In this document: piece after piece, positions 1 to 6,534 of the stretch
Position numbering within the stretch: position 1 is the first letter of the stretch
Layout of the letters: each line of letters opens with the position of its first letter
From: Candidatus Limivicinus faecipullorum
GTDB taxonomy: Bacteria; Bacillota; Clostridia; Oscillospirales; Oscillospiraceae
DNA length: 7,852 nucleotides
NCBI GenBank assembly: GCA_018711755.1
Contig: DVHY01000197.1
Coordinates: forward strand, 1-7,852
Reading direction: 5' to 3'
The notes under the pieces: generated by a model
Told to the model about the DNA's origin: nothing
The model's database searches: none
What the model saw: the letters and a program-made list of their open reading frames with translations, nothing else
Made by a program: the position numbers and the translations under genes

Positions 1-1
1 G

Positions 2-1903
2 GGAGAGGAGGACTTTAGAGCCAGATACGGCTTTCTGCCAAATGCAATGCAGAAAGAAATAATTCGGGAAGCAGAGGAGAGCCTTAGCCCGGGCATCTAT
101 ATTATTGAAGCTCAAATGGGCCAGGGTAAAACGGAAGCTGCCCTGGCTGCCGCCGAAATATTTGCCAGTAAATGGCGCTGCGACGGCCTCTTTTTTGGCT
201 TGCCTACTCAGGCGACAGCAAACGGGATTTTCCCCAGACTGGAGCACTGGGCGGAAGGGCAGACAGAGGCTGCACAGCTGAGCATCAGACTTTCCCACAG
301 CATGGCCATGCTGCAAAAGGACTACAGGGAATTATTTCATGGCACGGCAAGACAGGCTGAGGACGAGAACAGAGGGATTTTTGTTCATCCGTGGTTTGAA
401 GGCAGAAAGCAGGCACTGCTGTCTACCTTTGTGGTGGGTACGGTGGACCAGCTTCTGATGGCTGCACTTAAACAGAAGCATGTGATGCTTCGGCATTTGG
501 GCCTGGCAGGGAAAGTGGTTGTCATAGACGAGTGTCACGCCTATGATGCCTACATGAACCAATATCTGGAAAGAGCTCTGGAGTGGCTGGGGGTGTACAA
601 GACTCCGGTGATCCTTCTCTCCGCCACGCTCCCTGCGGAGAGAAGGGCCAGACTGATCGAGGCATATTACGGCAGAAAATTTGCCCAGCAACCGGATGGC
701 TGGAGAGAGAGCAAAGCCTATCCGCTTCTAACTTATACCGATGGTGAAGCTCTTTACCAGGTACAGATCCCGGTGGATACTCCGGACAGGGAGATCACTA
801 TCGTCAGAAGCGAGCTGGACCGGCTGGGAGGGCTGCTGAAGGACAGCCTATCCGGCGGGGGCTGCGCCGGGGTGATAGTGAATACCGTTGCCCAGGCCCA
901 AAGCCTGGTGAAAAAGCTGAGAGAACAGCTGCCGGAATACGACGTCATGCTGGCACATGCCAGATACACAATGGCCGACAGAATGAAACGGGAAGAGGAG
1001 CTGCTGAGACGCCTGGGGAAAAAATCAAAAGCAGAGGAGAGAGACGGCCTGATAGTAGTGGGCACGCAGCTGCTGGAGCAATCTCTGGACATTGACTTTG
1101 ACATTCTGGCAACTCAGCTTGCACCCATGGATCTGCTGCTGCAAAGGATAGGGAGGCTGCACCGCCATGGAACACGTGACCGACCCCAGGCGCTGAAAAA
1201 GGCCATGTGCATAGTCTGCGGTTTTGAAGAAAGAGACAGCGGATCACAGCAGATATACGGCAGCTGGCTGCTGGAGCGCACAGCCCGGCTGCTGCCGGAG
1301 AAGCTGTATTTGCCGGGTGACATATCCTCTCTGGTGCAGGAGACATACCGGGATATGGAGCCGGGAGAGGAGCTTTATCCCCTGTGGCAGGAACACCGGA
1401 ACCTGCAGCTGAAAAAAGAGAGAAAAGCCGGCAATTACCGAATGCCCCGGGAGCGGGACCTGCGACGTACCATACATGGTCTTTTAGACAAGGCGCCCAG
1501 TGACAATGAGAAGCTGGCTGCCGCTACGGTGAGAGACGGGGAGTCCTCCGTAGCCGTTCTGCTGATGGTGAAGGCGGGGGAGGACTATGCAGCCTTTCTG
1601 CCCTGGCAGAGCGCCGGAGAGCGCATCACCCTGAGCCATGTGCCCTCCGAGGACGAGTGCTGCAAGATATTGCAGCAGAGAGTGCTGCTGCCCAGACAGC
1701 TGAGCGTGTATAAAACGGAGGAATGCATCCGGGAACTGGAAGTGCGAAACAGCAGTATCATGCCGGAATGGCAGCGTTCCAGGTGGCTGAATGGGGAACT
1801 GGTCTTGCTGCTGTCTGAAGAACTGGAGGCAGAACTCTGCGGCTACAGGCTGGAGTATGACCTTGAATACGGACTGAGCATATGCAAAGGGGAGGAAAAA
1901 TAA
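2..1903 (+). CDS. cas3: CRISPR-associated helicase/nuclease Cas3 (type I-E), 5'-truncated by the window edge
   Basis: Cas3 is the effector recruited by target-bound Cascade; it unwinds DNA 3'-5' using ATP and degrades it. The frame is open from base 2, and the 15 codons before the first ATG (base 47) read as Cas3-like sequence ending in FLPNAMQ, so base 47 is an internal Met, not the start. Numbering from that Met, I see Walker A GQGKT (25-29), motif Ia LPTQAT, DECH box (161-164), SATLP (192-196), motif V region GTQLLEQSLDIDFD (339-352) and motif VI QRIGRLHRH (366-374). About 245 residues of C-terminal region follow. About 633 codons are visible against 888 residues in E. coli Cas3, so the missing part fits the N-terminal HD nuclease domain. 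Its presence upstream is inferred; a separate HD gene is possible but less likely. The stop directly abuts the cas8e start, indicating one operon. Confidence 0.97.
   Translation, partial: GEEDFRARYGFLPNAMQKEIIREAEESLSPGIYIIEAQMGQGKTEAALAAAEIFASKWRCDGLFFGLPTQATANGIFPRLEHWAEGQTEAAQLSIRLSHSMAMLQKDYRELFHGTARQAEDENRGIFVHPWFEGRKQALLSTFVVGTVDQLLMAALKQKHVMLRHLGLAGKVVVIDECHAYDAYMNQYLERALEWLGVYKTPVILLSATLPAERRARLIEAYYGRKFAQQPDGWRESKAYPLLTYTDGEALYQVQIPVDTPDREITIVRSELDRLGGLLKDSLSGGGCAGVIVNTVAQAQSLVKKLREQLPEYDVMLAHARYTMADRMKREEELLRRLGKKSKAEERDGLIVVGTQLLEQSLDIDFDILATQLAPMDLLLQRIGRLHRHGTRDRPQALKKAMCIVCGFEERDSGSQQIYGSWLLERTARLLPEKLYLPGDISSLVQETYRDMEPGEELYPLWQEHRNLQLKKERKAGNYRMPRERDLRRTIHGLLDKAPSDNEKLAAATVRDGESSVAVLLMVKAGEDYAAFLPWQSAGERITLSHVPSEDECCKILQQRVLLPRQLSVYKTEECIRELEVRNSSIMPEWQRSRWLNGELVLLLSEELEAELCGYRLEYDLEYGLSICKGEEK
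1891..1895 (+). promoter_or_regulatory. Ribosome binding site of cas8e
   Basis: GGAGG within an AAGGGGAGGA context, 8 bases before the ATG at 1904. It lies inside the last codons of cas3, so translation of the two genes is probably coupled. It fixes the cas8e start immediately after the cas3 stop. Confidence 0.8.
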
Positions 1904-3517
1904 ATGGAAGAGCGGGCGTTCAATTTGTGCAGGGAGCCCTGGATCTGCGTTTTGGACAGGGACTACAGGGTGAAGAAGTTGTCTCTTTATGAAGTCCTTA
2001 CCCAGTCCAGCCGTTATATGGCGCTGGCCGGGGAGACGGAGACGCAGAATATCGCAGTCCTGCGCCTACTTCTGGCCCTGCTGCACACGGTGTTTTACCG
2101 GCAGGATGAAGAGGGAAACAGTATCCCTTTAGATGATAACGAGGAGGCTCTGCGCCGGTGGAAAGCTATCTGGGAACTGGGAGAGTTCCCAAAGAGACCT
2201 ATAGAGGACTATCTGAAAAAATGGGAGGACCGGTTCTGGCTCTTTGATCCGCAGTACCCCTTCTATCAGGTGCCCGGCATCACGGGGACCAGTAACCCGG
2301 CTAAGAAAATGAACGGAGCCCTGGTGGAAAGCAGCAACAAAATACAACTGTTTCCGCTGAGAAGCGGGAGAAAAAAAGAGGAGCTGGACTTTGATGAGGC
2401 GGCAAGATGGCTGGTATATCTGCAGGCCTTTGATGATACGGCAGCAAAAGACCCTTCGCCGAAACAGTGCTGGCCCAGCTGTCTAGGGTTGGTGATCGTG
2501 AGGGCCAAGTCTCTTTTTGAAACCCTTATGCTCAATTTAGCCCTGCTGAAAAACGGTATCGAGCCCTGGGGAGAACCAAGACCGGCCTGGGAGAGGGACG
2601 AACCCAAAAGGGATAAACGCACGGAGATAGCCCAGCCGGACAATCAGCCGGAGCTGCTGAGCATGCAGTGCAGGCGGGTTTTGCTGCACCGTAACGGCGA
2701 TGTGGTGGACAGCTATGTGGACGCTGCCGGGGACTATCTGGAAAAAGAAAATGTGTTCTCGGAGCAGATGACCCTGTGGACAGTACAGCGGAAGGGAAAG
2801 GAAACGGAGCGTACGGTACCCAAACCCCACGACCCGGCCCGGCAGATGTGGCGGGACTTCGCCTCGGTATGCGGCATAGGCGGAAGAGAGCCTGGAGTCT
2901 TGGTGTGGGTAAAAAAATTGAAAGAAGAACGAATATTGCGGCGCGACCGCTTGGTGGCTTTGCAGATAGCGGGACTGATCTACGGAGGAATGAATTGTGG
3001 AGTAGTGGATGAATTTTCCGATACTCTGGAGCTGCATGCCAGCCTTTTGGAGGACTTGGACAGAAAATGGCAAGACCGGGTAGTGGACGAGGTAGCCTAT
3101 TGTGAGCAGCTGGCAAAAGCCGTCTGCTACTTGGCCCTGGCCCTGTATAAAGCCCAGGAGGGGGACGGTAAGGCCGGCTCCGCGAAACAAAAGCAGGACG
3201 AAAAGAAAAAGCAGGTGGAGGAACAGCTGTATTACCGCTTTGACCTGCCCTTCCGCAGATGGCTGAGAGCGATAGACCCGGAGGGCTCCCTGTCCCAAGG
3301 AAAGGCCCACCTGGATGCCTGGAAAGAAACGGCGGCAGACATAGCAAAAGCCTATGGACGGGAGCTGGCGGAGCAGGCAGGACCCAGGGCAATAGTAGGG
3401 CGTACCGTAAAGGAGAAGATAGGGAGCAAGGAGCTGGAGCTCCATTACAGCGCAGGAGAGGCCTTAAACTCTTTTCTATATCAGGTGAAAAAGATTCAAA
3501 ACGAACATGACAAATAA
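1904..3517 (+). CDS. cas8e: Cascade large subunit Cas8e (Cse1/CasA)
   Basis: This is the large subunit of type I-E Cascade. In the family it recognises the PAM, helps open the target DNA and recruits Cas3. At 537 residues it is slightly longer than E. coli CasA (502). Family signatures are visible in order: the N-terminal FNLCREPWICV (6-16), the block RFWLFDPQYPFYQVPG (110-125), a following polar stretch at about 127-147 where the PAM-sensing loop is expected, AARWLVYLQAFD (166-177), and SLFETLMLNLALL (203-215). WERDEP (229-234) resembles the conserved 'W-E-R' segment of Cse1. The C-terminal part is helix-rich and matches the four-helix bundle. It contains a highly charged Lys/Gln/Glu-rich segment (about 418-441) that looks like an insertion or extended linker. 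The ATG directly follows the cas3 stop and has a strong ribosome binding site. Assigning the PAM loop is inference from position. Confidence 0.95.
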   Translation: MEERAFNLCREPWICVLDRDYRVKKLSLYEVLTQSSRYMALAGETETQNIAVLRLLLALLHTVFYRQDEEGNSIPLDDNEEALRRWKAIWELGEFPKRPIEDYLKKWEDRFWLFDPQYPFYQVPGITGTSNPAKKMNGALVESSNKIQLFPLRSGRKKEELDFDEAARWLVYLQAFDDTAAKDPSPKQCWPSCLGLVIVRAKSLFETLMLNLALLKNGIEPWGEPRPAWERDEPKRDKRTEIAQPDNQPELLSMQCRRVLLHRNGDVVDSYVDAAGDYLEKENVFSEQMTLWTVQRKGKETERTVPKPHDPARQMWRDFASVCGIGGREPGVLVWVKKLKEERILRRDRLVALQIAGLIYGGMNCGVVDEFSDTLELHASLLEDLDRKWQDRVVDEVAYCEQLAKAVCYLALALYKAQEGDGKAGSAKQKQDEKKKQVEEQLYYRFDLPFRRWLRAIDPEGSLSQGKAHLDAWKETAADIAKAYGRELAEQAGPRAIVGRTVKEKIGSKELELHYSAGEALNSFLYQVKKIQNEHDK

Positions 3518-3522
3518 GGGGG
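3516..3522 (+). promoter_or_regulatory. Ribosome binding site of cas11e
   Basis: AAGGGGG starts within the cas8e stop codon and lies 7 bases before the ATG at 3530. It supports that ATG over the earlier out-of-frame ATG at 3507. Confidence 0.7.
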
Positions 3523-3529
3523 CGTTTAT

Positions 3530-4114
3530 ATGGGGGATACGGTTTCAATACGGCAGGTTGAGGTATTTACAAAGAAGAAGATTTCCCAGCTGCTGGAACA
3601 GTCAGGCAGCAACTCCGGGATATTGGCCCAGCTGCGCCGGGGAATTGGCAAGGAGCCGGGAGAAATGCCACAGCTTTGGGGCTATTTTCTCCAGGATATG
3701 CCGGAAGAATTTTTCGGCAGGGATGAGCCCAGCAGAGCCGAGTGGGCGGTATACTCGGCTGTGACTCTCTTTTCCCTGCATCAGCAGGGAAAAGATGGGA
3801 AGACTGAGCCGATGCAGAGGGACGGGATGACACTGGGCCGGGCCATAGCCCAGCTGGTCACCGACGAAGATGAAGAGAAACGGGTGACCCGGCGTTTTCA
3901 GACTGTGGCTACGGCCGGCAGCGTGGGAGAACTGTGCCACTATCTGCGCAGTCTGGTGCAGATGTTGAGAGGGGAGAACATAGGCCTGGACTATCCGCTG
4001 CTGGCGAAGGACATTTATTGCTTCCAGTTTCCGGAGCTCATTTCCAAGGTGCGGCTCAGATGGGGACAGGACTTTTATGCATATATGAAAATAAAATCTA
4101 CAGATAACAAATGA
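3530..4114 (+). CDS. cas11e: Cascade small subunit Cas11e (Cse2/CasB)
   Basis: This is the small, all-helical subunit, present as two copies in the belly of type I-E Cascade. It contacts Cas7e, Cas8e and the displaced target strand. At 194 residues it is somewhat longer than E. coli CasB (about 160). Family marks are LAQLRRGIG (32-40), the 'LRR' segment typical of Cse2; EWAVYSAVTLFSLHQ (71-85); RRF (121-123); and LDYPLLAKDIYCFQ (153-166), the conserved C-terminal 'DY-LA-D-Y' block. Its position between cas8e and cas7e is the canonical one. The start at 3530 has a good ribosome binding site and follows the cas8e stop by 12 bases. The middle of the gene (codons 80-89) contains a perfect 12-bp inverted repeat, described separately. 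The sequence is weakly conserved across the family, as is usual for Cas11, so the call rests on motifs plus context. Confidence 0.93.
   Translation: MGDTVSIRQVEVFTKKKISQLLEQSGSNSGILAQLRRGIGKEPGEMPQLWGYFLQDMPEEFFGRDEPSRAEWAVYSAVTLFSLHQQGKDGKTEPMQRDGMTLGRAIAQLVTDEDEEKRVTRRFQTVATAGSVGELCHYLRSLVQMLRGENIGLDYPLLAKDIYCFQFPELISKVRLRWGQDFYAYMKIKSTDNK
3768..3795. repeat. Perfect 12-bp inverted repeat with 4-base loop inside cas11e
   Basis: The left arm 3768-3779 (TCTTTTCCCTGC) is exactly complementary to the right arm 3784-3795 (GCAGGGAAAAGA), with the loop ATCA at 3780-3783. In the mRNA it would form a 12-bp hairpin over cas11e codons for LFSLHQQGKD. No T-run follows on either strand, so it is not a standard intrinsic terminator. 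Whether it has any function is unknown. Confidence 0.85.
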
Positions 4115-4117
4115 CAA

Positions 4118-4124
4118 GGGGAGG
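4118..4124 (+). promoter_or_regulatory. Ribosome binding site deciding the cas7e start
   Basis: GGGGAGG lies 7 bases before the ATG at 4132 and downstream of the in-frame ATG at 4111. The upstream ATG overlaps the cas11e stop (ATGA). The ribosome binding site therefore selects 4132, which also gives the N-terminus expected for the Cas7e family. Confidence 0.85.
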
Positions 4125-4131
4125 AAATAAA

Positions 4132-5187
4132 ATGCGTACACTTTATCTTGATGTCCATGTCCTGCAGGCGGTGCCGCCCAGCTGCATCAACCGGGACGAT
4201 ACCGGCAGCCCCAAGACCGCTATCTACGGGGGTGTGACCAGGGCCAGAGTCTCCAGCCAGGCCTGGAAGCGGGCCATGCGCTGCATGTTTAAAGATATCT
4301 TTTCTCAGGAGCAGATAGGGCTCAGGACCAAGAAAGCTGTGGAACTGGTGGCAAAGGAGCTTGAGAACTTGGGATATGAGGGAAACACAGGGAAAGCAGC
4401 CACTGAGGCTCTGGAAAAAGCGGGAATAAAAATCAACAAAAAAGCTGAAACGGATGCTCTGCTCTTTATGAGCCGTCCTCAGGCCAGGGCTCTGGCAAAA
4501 CTTTGCATGGACGGAGAGACTGACAAAGGGGCTTACGTCAATGCCCTAAAGGGAACGCCTTCCATTGATATTGCGCTCTTTGGACGCATGGTGGCCAGCG
4601 AGCCATCCCTGAACTTCGACGCTGCCGCCCAGGTGGCCCACAGTATATCCACCCATGAGGTGAAAACCGAGTTCGATTACTTCACCGCTGTGGACGATAT
4701 GTCCCAGGAAGACAATATGGGAGCGGGGCATCTGGGTACGGTGGAATTCCATTCCGCTACGCTGTACCGCTATGCGACGGTGAACCTGCGGGAACTGAAA
4801 GAGCAGTTGGGTGAGGATACTGCGGCAGCGGTAAAAGGCTTTGTCAAGGCTTTCCTGTTATCAATGCCCACCGGCAAGCAGAACAGCTTTGCCAACCGTA
4901 CGGTACCTGATTTTGCATATATCACAATAAGAGATGACCAGCCGGTGAATCTGGCCGGAGCTTTTGAAAAACCGGTATACACTAGGCAGGACGGCTACAC
5001 AGAAAAGTCCATAGCGGCGTTGAAAGACTGTGCCTTGAATACATACAGGGCCTTTGTGGGCGCCCCGGTGTATGCCTGCTGCATTGGCAGAGAGGAGGAG
5101 GGGTTGGGAGAAACCTTGTCTCTGCCGGAGCTCATGGACACTCTGGAAGACAAAGTGTGTGCCTGGCTGAAGGAGGATGAAAAATGA
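4132..5187 (+). CDS. cas7e: Cascade backbone subunit Cas7e (Cse4/CasC)
   Basis: This is the RAMP-fold backbone protein; six copies wrap the crRNA spacer in type I-E Cascade. At 351 residues it is close to E. coli CasC (363). The N-terminus carries the hallmark LDVHVLQAVPPSCINRDD (6-23) and GSPKTAIYGGVTRARVSSQAWKRAMR (25-50); this is the conserved block that starts the fold and contacts RNA. Further family marks are AHSISTHEVKTEFDYFTAVDD (169-189), GAGHLGTVEFHSATLYRYATVNL (198-219) and AFEKPV (277-282). I chose the ATG at 4132 over 4111 because the ribosome binding site lies between them and because family members begin with a few residues before 'HVL'. The seven extra residues from 4111 (MTRGGNK) are simply the translated ribosome binding site region. 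The 3' end overlaps cas5e by 4 bases (ATGA). Confidence 0.97.
   Translation: MRTLYLDVHVLQAVPPSCINRDDTGSPKTAIYGGVTRARVSSQAWKRAMRCMFKDIFSQEQIGLRTKKAVELVAKELENLGYEGNTGKAATEALEKAGIKINKKAETDALLFMSRPQARALAKLCMDGETDKGAYVNALKGTPSIDIALFGRMVASEPSLNFDAAAQVAHSISTHEVKTEFDYFTAVDDMSQEDNMGAGHLGTVEFHSATLYRYATVNLRELKEQLGEDTAAAVKGFVKAFLLSMPTGKQNSFANRTVPDFAYITIRDDQPVNLAGAFEKPVYTRQDGYTEKSIAALKDCALNTYRAFVGAPVYACCIGREEEGLGETLSLPELMDTLEDKVCAWLKEDEK
5171..5176 (+). promoter_or_regulatory. Ribosome binding site of cas5e
   Basis: AGGAGG is 7 bases before the ATG at 5184 and lies within the last codons of cas7e. With the ATGA stop/start overlap it suggests coupled translation of cas7e and cas5e. Confidence 0.8.
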
Positions 5188-5873
5188 GCACCCTCTTGCT
5201 GAGGCTTGCCGGACCCCTGCAGACCTGGGGGTGTGAGTCAAAATTTGAAAAGCGGCGTACAGGCCGGGAACCCACCAAGAGCGCAGTTGTGGGTCTGCTG
5301 GCGGCGGCCATGGGCAGAAGACGGGATGAGTCGGTGGAGGACCTGTGCTCACTGAACTTCGGTGTCCGGGTGGAAGAAGAGGGACAGCTGCTCAGAGATT
5401 TCCACATTGCAAGAACTGAGGGAGACAAGAAGACTTATGTGACGGAGAGATATTATCTGTCCGATGCCTGCTTCTTGGTGGGCCTGGAGAGTGGGGACGA
5501 GACTCTGCTTGACAAAATAGAGCAGTCAATTGTTAATCCGGCCTTTCCTCTTTTCCTGGGAAGACGCTCCTGCGTGCCCACATTGCCTATACTGATCGGA
5601 CGGCGTCAGTGCTGTTTGCTGGAGGCGCTGCAGAGGGAACCCTGGCTGGCCTCAGAGTATATGCAGGGAAAAGCCCGGGGCCAGGTGAGGCTGCGTCTTA
5701 TCACCGATGCCGGCTTGGACAGCACGGGGGCCGCTGTACAGAGGGATCTGCCGCTGTCCTTTGACCCGGGAAACCGCCGCTATGGCTACCGCCCGCTGCT
5801 GGAGCATCCGCCTGTTGAGCCGGAGGTGCCAAGGGAGCGGGAGACAGAGCATGACGCCATGTCCGAACTCTAG
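5184..5873 (+). CDS. cas5e: Cascade subunit Cas5e (CasD)
   Basis: Cas5e is a RAMP-fold protein that holds the 5' handle of the crRNA and anchors Cas8e at the PAM end of Cascade. At 229 residues it is nearly the same length as E. coli CasD (224). The N-terminus is diagnostic: LLLRLAGPLQTWG (4-16), then FEKRRTGREPTKSAVVGLLAAAMGR (21-45), the 'T--PTKS-V-GLL' block of Cas5. Other marks are FGVRV (59-63), RDFHIARTEG (71-80), TYVTERYYLSDACFLVGL (84-101) and NPAFPLFLGRRSCVP (118-132), all in the usual order. The C-terminal tail (about 205-229) is proline- and charge-rich and not clearly conserved. The start overlaps the cas7e stop by 4 bases and has its own ribosome binding site. In type I-E Cas5 is non-catalytic; processing is done by Cas6e encoded next. 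Confidence 0.97.
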   Translation: MSTLLLRLAGPLQTWGCESKFEKRRTGREPTKSAVVGLLAAAMGRRRDESVEDLCSLNFGVRVEEEGQLLRDFHIARTEGDKKTYVTERYYLSDACFLVGLESGDETLLDKIEQSIVNPAFPLFLGRRSCVPTLPILIGRRQCCLLEALQREPWLASEYMQGKARGQVRLRLITDAGLDSTGAAVQRDLPLSFDPGNRRYGYRPLLEHPPVEPEVPRERETEHDAMSEL

Positions 5874-5880
5874 GGGAGGA
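5873..5880 (+). promoter_or_regulatory. First ribosome binding site of cas6e
   Basis: GGGGAGGA begins at the last base of the cas5e stop and sits 7 bases before the ATG at 5888. That start gives MYLSR, the classic Cas6e N-terminus. Confidence 0.8.
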
Positions 5881-5887
5881 AGCCTGA

Positions 5888-6529
5888 ATGTATTTAAGCA
5901 GAATGGAATTGAATATAAAGGAGAGGAACACCATGAAAGCCCTGGTGTCTCCTAACCTGTTCCACGGAGCGATTGAGGACGCTTTCCCCGGCCCGCGGGA
6001 GAGGAAGCTGTGGAGAATAGACTGGCTGGGAGGAAATTATTATCTGCTGCTGCTCAGCCCGGAGCAGCCTCAGCTGCACCGGGCGGCCGCTCAGTTCGGT
6101 TTTCCGGACAGCGTCAGCCCCTGGGAGACAAAGGACTATGGGCCTCTTCTGGACCGTATCCGGGAGGGCGGACTATGGCGCTTCCGGCTTACGGCAAATC
6201 CCACCAAAGCCTGCAAGGATGAGGCCGGAGGCCGGGGCACGGTCCATGCCCACATAACTGTGAATTATCAGAAGCAGTGGCTTCTGGAACGCTGCCGGAA
6301 GCATGGCTTCAGCTTGGAGGATGAGAGCTTCACCGTGACCGACAGCCGGTGGCTGCGCTTTTACAAAGGGAATTCCGGGAAGCGGCCGGTGTCTTTGCTT
6401 GCTGTAAGCTATGAGGGACTGCTGGAGGTTACGGACGCCCAGCTGTTCAAAAAGACTCTCACGGAAGGTATGGGCCGGGGGAAAGCCTTTGGACTCGGCC
6501 TTCTGACCGTAGTGAGAGCAGGGGACTGA
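5888..6529 (+). CDS. cas6e: crRNA-processing endoribonuclease Cas6e (CasE/Cse3)
   Basis: Cas6e cuts the CRISPR repeat RNA at the base of its hairpin without metal and stays bound to the 3' handle as part of Cascade. At 213 residues it is slightly longer than E. coli CasE (199). The start at 5888 gives MYLSRMELN, matching the first beta strand of the family. His26 (in NLFHGAIED) aligns without gaps, from memory, with catalytic His26 of the Thermus thermophilus enzyme; position 23, Tyr in Thermus, is Asn here. Further marks are RKLWRID (39-45), FRLTANPTK (99-107), the conserved 'R-RANP-K' RNA-binding segment, YEGLLEV (175-181) and the glycine-rich loop GMGRGKAFGLGLL (194-206). A second in-frame ATG at 5933 has its own ribosome binding site, but starting there would remove the first beta strand, so I reject it as the main start. 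Confidence 0.96.
   Translation: MYLSRMELNIKERNTMKALVSPNLFHGAIEDAFPGPRERKLWRIDWLGGNYYLLLLSPEQPQLHRAAAQFGFPDSVSPWETKDYGPLLDRIREGGLWRFRLTANPTKACKDEAGGRGTVHAHITVNYQKQWLLERCRKHGFSLEDESFTVTDSRWLRFYKGNSGKRPVSLLAVSYEGLLEVTDAQLFKKTLTEGMGRGKAFGLGLLTVVRAGD
5917..5927 (+). promoter_or_regulatory. Second, internal ribosome-binding-site-like sequence in cas6e
   Basis: AAAGGAGAGGA lies 5 bases before the in-frame ATG at 5933 (codon 16); its AAGGAG core is 9 bases away. It could in principle drive an N-terminally shortened Cas6e, but it may only reflect the codons for IKERN. There is no evidence of use. Confidence 0.4.
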
Positions 6530-6534
6530 GGGCC

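Noticed and set aside
47..49. ATG at base 47 as the true start of cas3
   Set aside because: The frame is open upstream to base 2 with Cas3-like residues, there is no ribosome binding site before base 47, and the HD domain would be missing.
852..870. GC-rich 6-bp stem (CCGGCG / CGCCGG) in cas3
   Set aside because: It is short, arises from glycine codons, lies mid-gene, and has no T-run to suggest a terminator.
2171..2191. 8-bp inverted repeat (TGGGAACT / AGTTCCCA, 5-base loop) in cas8e
   Set aside because: A stem of this size is expected about once by chance in a window this long, and it has no U-tract or conserved context.
2532..3548. Long minus-strand open frames (338 and 302 codons, in two frames) opposite the 3' half of cas8e
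   Set aside because: They lie entirely antisense to a clearly conserved gene. Their translations are rich in Pro, Ser, Arg and Cys with no recognisable domain, and two different frames being open at once points to a codon-composition shadow.
3507..3764. Plus-strand 85-codon frame starting at the end of cas8e
   Set aside because: It is out of frame with cas11e, has no family similarity, and the cas11e frame from 3530 carries the Cse2 motifs and a proper ribosome binding site.
4111..4131. Upstream in-frame ATG for cas7e overlapping the cas11e stop
   Set aside because: It would translate the ribosome binding site itself (MTRGGNK). The GGGGAGG at 4118-4124 points to the ATG at 4132, which gives the normal Cas7e N-terminus.
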